Positions 32,924 through 35,064 of a stretch of 35,064 nt of DNA are shown in pieces. A program made the position numbers and the translations under genes. The stretch lies in NCBI GenBank assembly GCA_947473475.1, contig CANJBZ010000041.1, forward strand, positions 1-35,064. Direction: 5' to 3'. A model generated the notes under the pieces. It worked only from the letters and a program-made list of their open reading frames with translations, searched no databases and was not told the origin of the DNA. How positions within the stretch are numbered: position 1 is the stretch's first letter; each line of letters begins with the position of its first letter. This DNA comes from Alphaproteobacteria bacterium. GTDB taxonomy: Bacteria; Pseudomonadota; Alphaproteobacteria; Micropepsales; Micropepsaceae.

Positions 32924-33156
32924 CTGAATCTGCCTTTTCTGCACATGTCTAGCATAACGCAAGACCAATTCGATCCGCCTGTCCTCGATCTTCACGTTGT
33001 CCGGCGTCACCAAGGACGTCATCGCGCAGTGCATGGAATCCGAAATAGTGGGGACGCGCCTTGGGGTTTTCTCCCGCAACCCTCGGCCCCTAAGCGCGAG
33101 GGGATTACCGCACCAGTACGCGCACGCACGTCACGGGGTGTTAGGAATAGTTAGGG
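32924..33156. other. Gap with possible recombinase-like relic on the minus strand
   Basis: No convincing gene. On the minus strand the translation TSLVTPDNVKIEDRRIELVL (about 32970-33030) is vaguely like the C-terminal part of a serine recombinase or similar, but it runs on into the antisense of the toxin-like gene. On the + strand 69- and 91-codon frames lack features. I treat this as degraded mobile DNA. Confidence 0.2.
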
Positions 33157-33444
33157 ATGAGGCAGAAAACGATCTGCGGCGCACATGCCAGGACGACCGG
33201 CCAACCCTGCCAAGCCAAGGCGCTCACCAATGGGCGCTGCAGGCTTCATGGCGGCAAAGCGACGGGGCCTAAGACGGCAGAAGGCCGCGCTCGTATGGCG
33301 GCGCGCGCGGTAAGCGCTGAAACTATCCTGAAAATTCTAACGGTTAAGCGAGCTTCGCCCTACTTTTGGAGAGCCGATGCCGGCGAATATCCGGGCAGGG
33401 GTATCAAAGCCGAGTCCTCTAAAGGCGTTCCCGGGCGCGCGTAG
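33157..33444 (+). CDS. HGGxxxGPKT-motif small protein, altered C-terminus
   Basis: The 95-residue protein begins MRQKTICGAHARTTGQPCQAK and contains CRLHGGKATGPKTAEGRARMAAR. This is the hallmark of a small Cys/His protein family frequent in alphaproteobacterial phages and integrated elements. The CGAxxxxxGxPC and CRxHGG parts look like a zinc site. Function unknown. AGGG lies just before the ATG. After about residue 58 the sequence (KRASPYFWRADAGEYPGRG) no longer resembles the family and overlaps a transposase-like frame on the other strand, so the original 3' end may have been replaced. Confidence 0.6.
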   Translation: MRQKTICGAHARTTGQPCQAKALTNGRCRLHGGKATGPKTAEGRARMAARAVSAETILKILTVKRASPYFWRADAGEYPGRGIKAESSKGVPGRA

Positions 33445-33570
33445 GGTGTCCCGCACTTTTTCGGCGATGCGGCGGATGGAAGATGGTTCGAGCGTGCGTT
33501 TGGCCGCGCCGTATTTCGCAGCGGCAAACGCAACACCTTCCTCAATCTTTGCAGCATCGCTGTCTCCCCG
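33337..33570 (-). pseudogene. Possible IS30-type transposase C-terminal remnant
   Basis: A 78-codon minus-strand frame with no ATG contains DAAKIEEGVAFAAAKYGAAKR and ends LGFDTPARIFAGIGSPK. The LGF-x-TP-x-x-IF pattern is like the end of IS30-family transposases, where NRPRKxLGFxTPAEVF is usual, but the NRPRK part is not conserved here. A separate frame upstream (33360-33605, MSLDHDVDELYDGETAM) could join it by a frameshift. The call is weak; the stretch might instead be a broken small gene of the island. Confidence 0.22.
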
Positions 33571-33631
33571 TCATAGAGTTCATCGACGTCGTGATCCAGC
33601 GACACATACGGCCCTCCCGTTCACCCACGCC

Positions 33632-34879
33632 CTAAATTCCAGACCTCGCATTGCGCTTAATCGGAATGACCCTGTTGGCGGTGGCCGAGGGCAGGCAATA
33701 TTCCCCCCAAGCGTCCATCAATTCGCGCCGCTTCTCGAATAGATCGCCACGCCGATAAGCCGCCTCTACCTTGTCGCCCACGACATGCGCGAGCGCCGCT
33801 TCTGCGACGCTGCCAGGAAAGCTCGTTTCCTCTTCTACCCAATCGCGGAAAGTGGAACGAAATCCATGGACGGTCAGATCATCGCGCTTCATGCGTTCCA
33901 GCAACATCAGCATGGCCATGTTGGAAAGCGGTTTACGTGGACGCTCACCGGGAAAAACAAAGCCTTTGCCGGCCGTTGCGTCATGGCGTGCCTGTAAGAG
34001 TCCCAGGGCGGGCTTAGGCAGCGGGACGCGGTGCTCGCGCCGTGACTTCATCCGGACGCCTGGGACCGTCCAGATGCCTTTCTCAAGGTCAAACTCTTGC
34101 CATTGCGCCAGCAGGACTTCGCTTGTCCTCGCCGCCGACAGGATCGTGAATTGTAGCGCCCAGGCAGCAAGCCCTTCCTGCCGCTGCAGCTCGCGCATGA
34201 ACGCCGGAAGCTCCGCATATGGGAGGGCCGGATGATGGCGGACGGTTCGTACCTTTGCGTGCGAGGCCAGGGAGGTTTCCAGGCCGCCGCGCCACCGTGC
34301 CGGGTTATCGCCTTCCCGATGGCGGTTGGCTTTTGCCCAATCCAGGATAGATTCGATCCGGCCTCGGAGCCTTCGCGCGGTTTCCGTCTTCTCGGTCCAG
34401 ATCGGCCGTAAAACTTTCAGGACGTGCTCGGATTCGACTTGTCCGACCGGCAAGTCACCGAACACTGGATGGGCGTAGGTGGCCAGCGTTGCGCCCCATT
34501 GCGCGGCGTGCTTGGCGTTTTTCCAGCCCGCCTTATGATCCGCAATGTAGCCTTCGGCGCATTCCCTAAACGTCTTGGCTTTGGCCTCTGCCGCGCGCTT
34601 CTCTGCTTGAACGCGGTCGCGGTCTTGTATCGGGTCAATCCCTTCAGCCCGACGCTTGCGCGCCCCTGTAGCCAATTCCCGCGCCCGTATGAGGGAAACT
34701 TCGGGATACGAACCCAAGCCCATCTTACGGGGCTTGCCGTCCAGCATGTAGCGGAACACCCAGGACTTCGACTTTGCAGACGCCACCCGCAGATAGAGCC
34801 CGTCGCCGTCTGGATATAGGCCGGGCTTGGACTTGTTCAGTCGATCCGAATTGAGCCGTTGATGTTTTCTTTCTGCCAT
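33632..34879 (-). CDS. Tyrosine-type site-specific integrase (P4/DUF4102 family)
   Basis: The 415-residue protein has an N-terminal arm-binding domain (LNKSKPGLYPDGDGLYLRVASAKSKSW, LGSYPEVSLIRAREL), a SAM-like core-binding domain (about 95-200) and a C-terminal catalytic domain. Catalytic residues are visible: Arg in SAARTSEVLLAQW, HGFRSTFRDW with His and the second Arg, the His of LAHVVGDKVEAAYRRGD and its Tyr nucleophile. ATG 34879 follows AAGGCAGGC; the 23 codons before it are not family sequence. It is read toward the T6SS, with its promoter side facing the right edge. A dyad of two TGTACA sites lies 12 bp upstream. No tRNA or attachment site was identified. It marks one end of a genomic island of unknown extent. 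Confidence 0.93.
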   Translation of the reverse strand: MAERKHQRLNSDRLNKSKPGLYPDGDGLYLRVASAKSKSWVFRYMLDGKPRKMGLGSYPEVSLIRARELATGARKRRAEGIDPIQDRDRVQAEKRAAEAKAKTFRECAEGYIADHKAGWKNAKHAAQWGATLATYAHPVFGDLPVGQVESEHVLKVLRPIWTEKTETARRLRGRIESILDWAKANRHREGDNPARWRGGLETSLASHAKVRTVRHHPALPYAELPAFMRELQRQEGLAAWALQFTILSAARTSEVLLAQWQEFDLEKGIWTVPGVRMKSRREHRVPLPKPALGLLQARHDATAGKGFVFPGERPRKPLSNMAMLMLLERMKRDDLTVHGFRSTFRDWVEEETSFPGSVAEAALAHVVGDKVEAAYRRGDLFEKRRELMDAWGEYCLPSATANRVIPIKRNARSGI

Positions 34880-34888
34880 GGCCTGCCT

Positions 34889-34908
34889 TGTGTACAATTT
34901 TTTGTACA
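34889..34908. promoter_or_regulatory. Paired TGTACA dyad upstream of integrase
   Basis: Two TGTACA palindromes (34891-34896 and 34903-34908) flank an AT-run, giving TGTACAATTTTTTGTACA just before the integrase start. The 12-bp centre-to-centre spacing places both on one DNA face, as expected for an operator or an integrase arm site. No regulator is identified. Confidence 0.4.
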
Positions 34909-35064
34909 AATCCGGGCCGCATTCCCCGGATGGTCTAGGAATGACCACGCAAGAGCAGGAACATGAAAAGCTTGCTAATTCGAGCTCAAGCGCGCGTCAG
35001 GAGAATTTATAGCAATCTCCAAGAACGCCCGCAAATGAATATAGGGCGGACGCCCTGTCCGCCA
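34909..35064. other. Right edge: no gene; inverted repeat at end
   Basis: No recognised gene. A 23-codon frame from ATG 34941 (MTTQEQEHEKLANSSSSARQ) is not supported. GGCGGAC-GCCCT-GTCCGCC (35045-35063) is a perfect 7-bp stem with a 5-base loop and no T-run in view; it might be a terminator, part of an attachment site or a repeat element cut by the window end. Confidence 0.35.

Noticed and set aside
32453-33079. Long minus-strand frame (208 codons) opposite the toxin-like gene
   Set aside because: Most of it is antisense to the toxin-like frame, whose codon usage and motif order look real; the rest resembles no complete family. Only a possible recombinase-like scrap near 32970-33030 is noted.
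34941-35012. Short ORF (23 codons) divergent from the integrase
   Set aside because: Too short, Ser/Glu-rich, and without resemblance to excisionases.

Overview
This is a GC-rich window dominated by one complete type VI secretion system (T6SS). The layout points to an alphaproteobacterium: a PpkA/PppA/FHA/TagF phospho-switch module, two tandem TssC genes, ImpE/TagJ, no TssJ lipoprotein, and a TssL with a C-terminal OmpA domain. This combination resembles the imp/hcp locus of Agrobacterium tumefaciens. I cannot name a genus from the sequence alone.

Layout. (1) 1-185: 3' part of an IS66-type tnpB, cut by the window edge. (2) 331-1696, + strand: a papain-like (C39/C70-type) cysteine peptidase candidate and a beta-rich hypothetical protein. 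(3) 1711-21212, - strand: read from right to left, tssH(clpV), hcp, vgrG, a DUF6931-like gene, PAAR, FHA protein, tssK, tssL, tssM, tagF, pppA, ppkA, then a caspase-like/MORN-repeat protein with its own promoter-like -10 box. (4) 21213-21464: divergent intergenic control region with repeated TCTAAACG boxes. (5) 21465-30332, + strand: tssA, tssB, tssC, a second tssC, tagJ, tssE, tssF, tssG, mostly overlapping or tightly spaced. (6) 30628-32172: a methyltransferase resembling the rickettsial protein-lysine methyltransferase architecture. (7) 32173-34879: a mobile-looking patch with a small polymorphic-toxin-like ORF (type 46-like), a short HGGxxxGPKT protein, a possible transposase remnant and a P4-type tyrosine integrase reading back toward the T6SS.

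How the genes fit together. TssJ-less TssL/TssM form the membrane complex. TssA/E/F/G/K with VgrG and PAAR form the baseplate and spike, Hcp the tube, TssB with two TssCs the sheath, and TssH recycles the sheath. The kinase PpkA, phosphatase PppA, FHA protein and TagF form a post-translational switch. TssL carries a KTVIRP motif at Thr13, matching the known Agrobacterium phosphorylation site. No classical effector lies beside vgrG. Candidate cargo or accessory factors are the peptidase, the caspase/MORN protein, the methyltransferase and the orphan toxin domain.

The least expected observation is that the caspase-like protein and the extracytoplasmic part of PpkA share the same short repeat (around YP-x-STH-x-AEA). 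This suggests a kinase-caspase sensory pair attached to the T6SS switch. No tRNA, rRNA or CRISPR array was seen.
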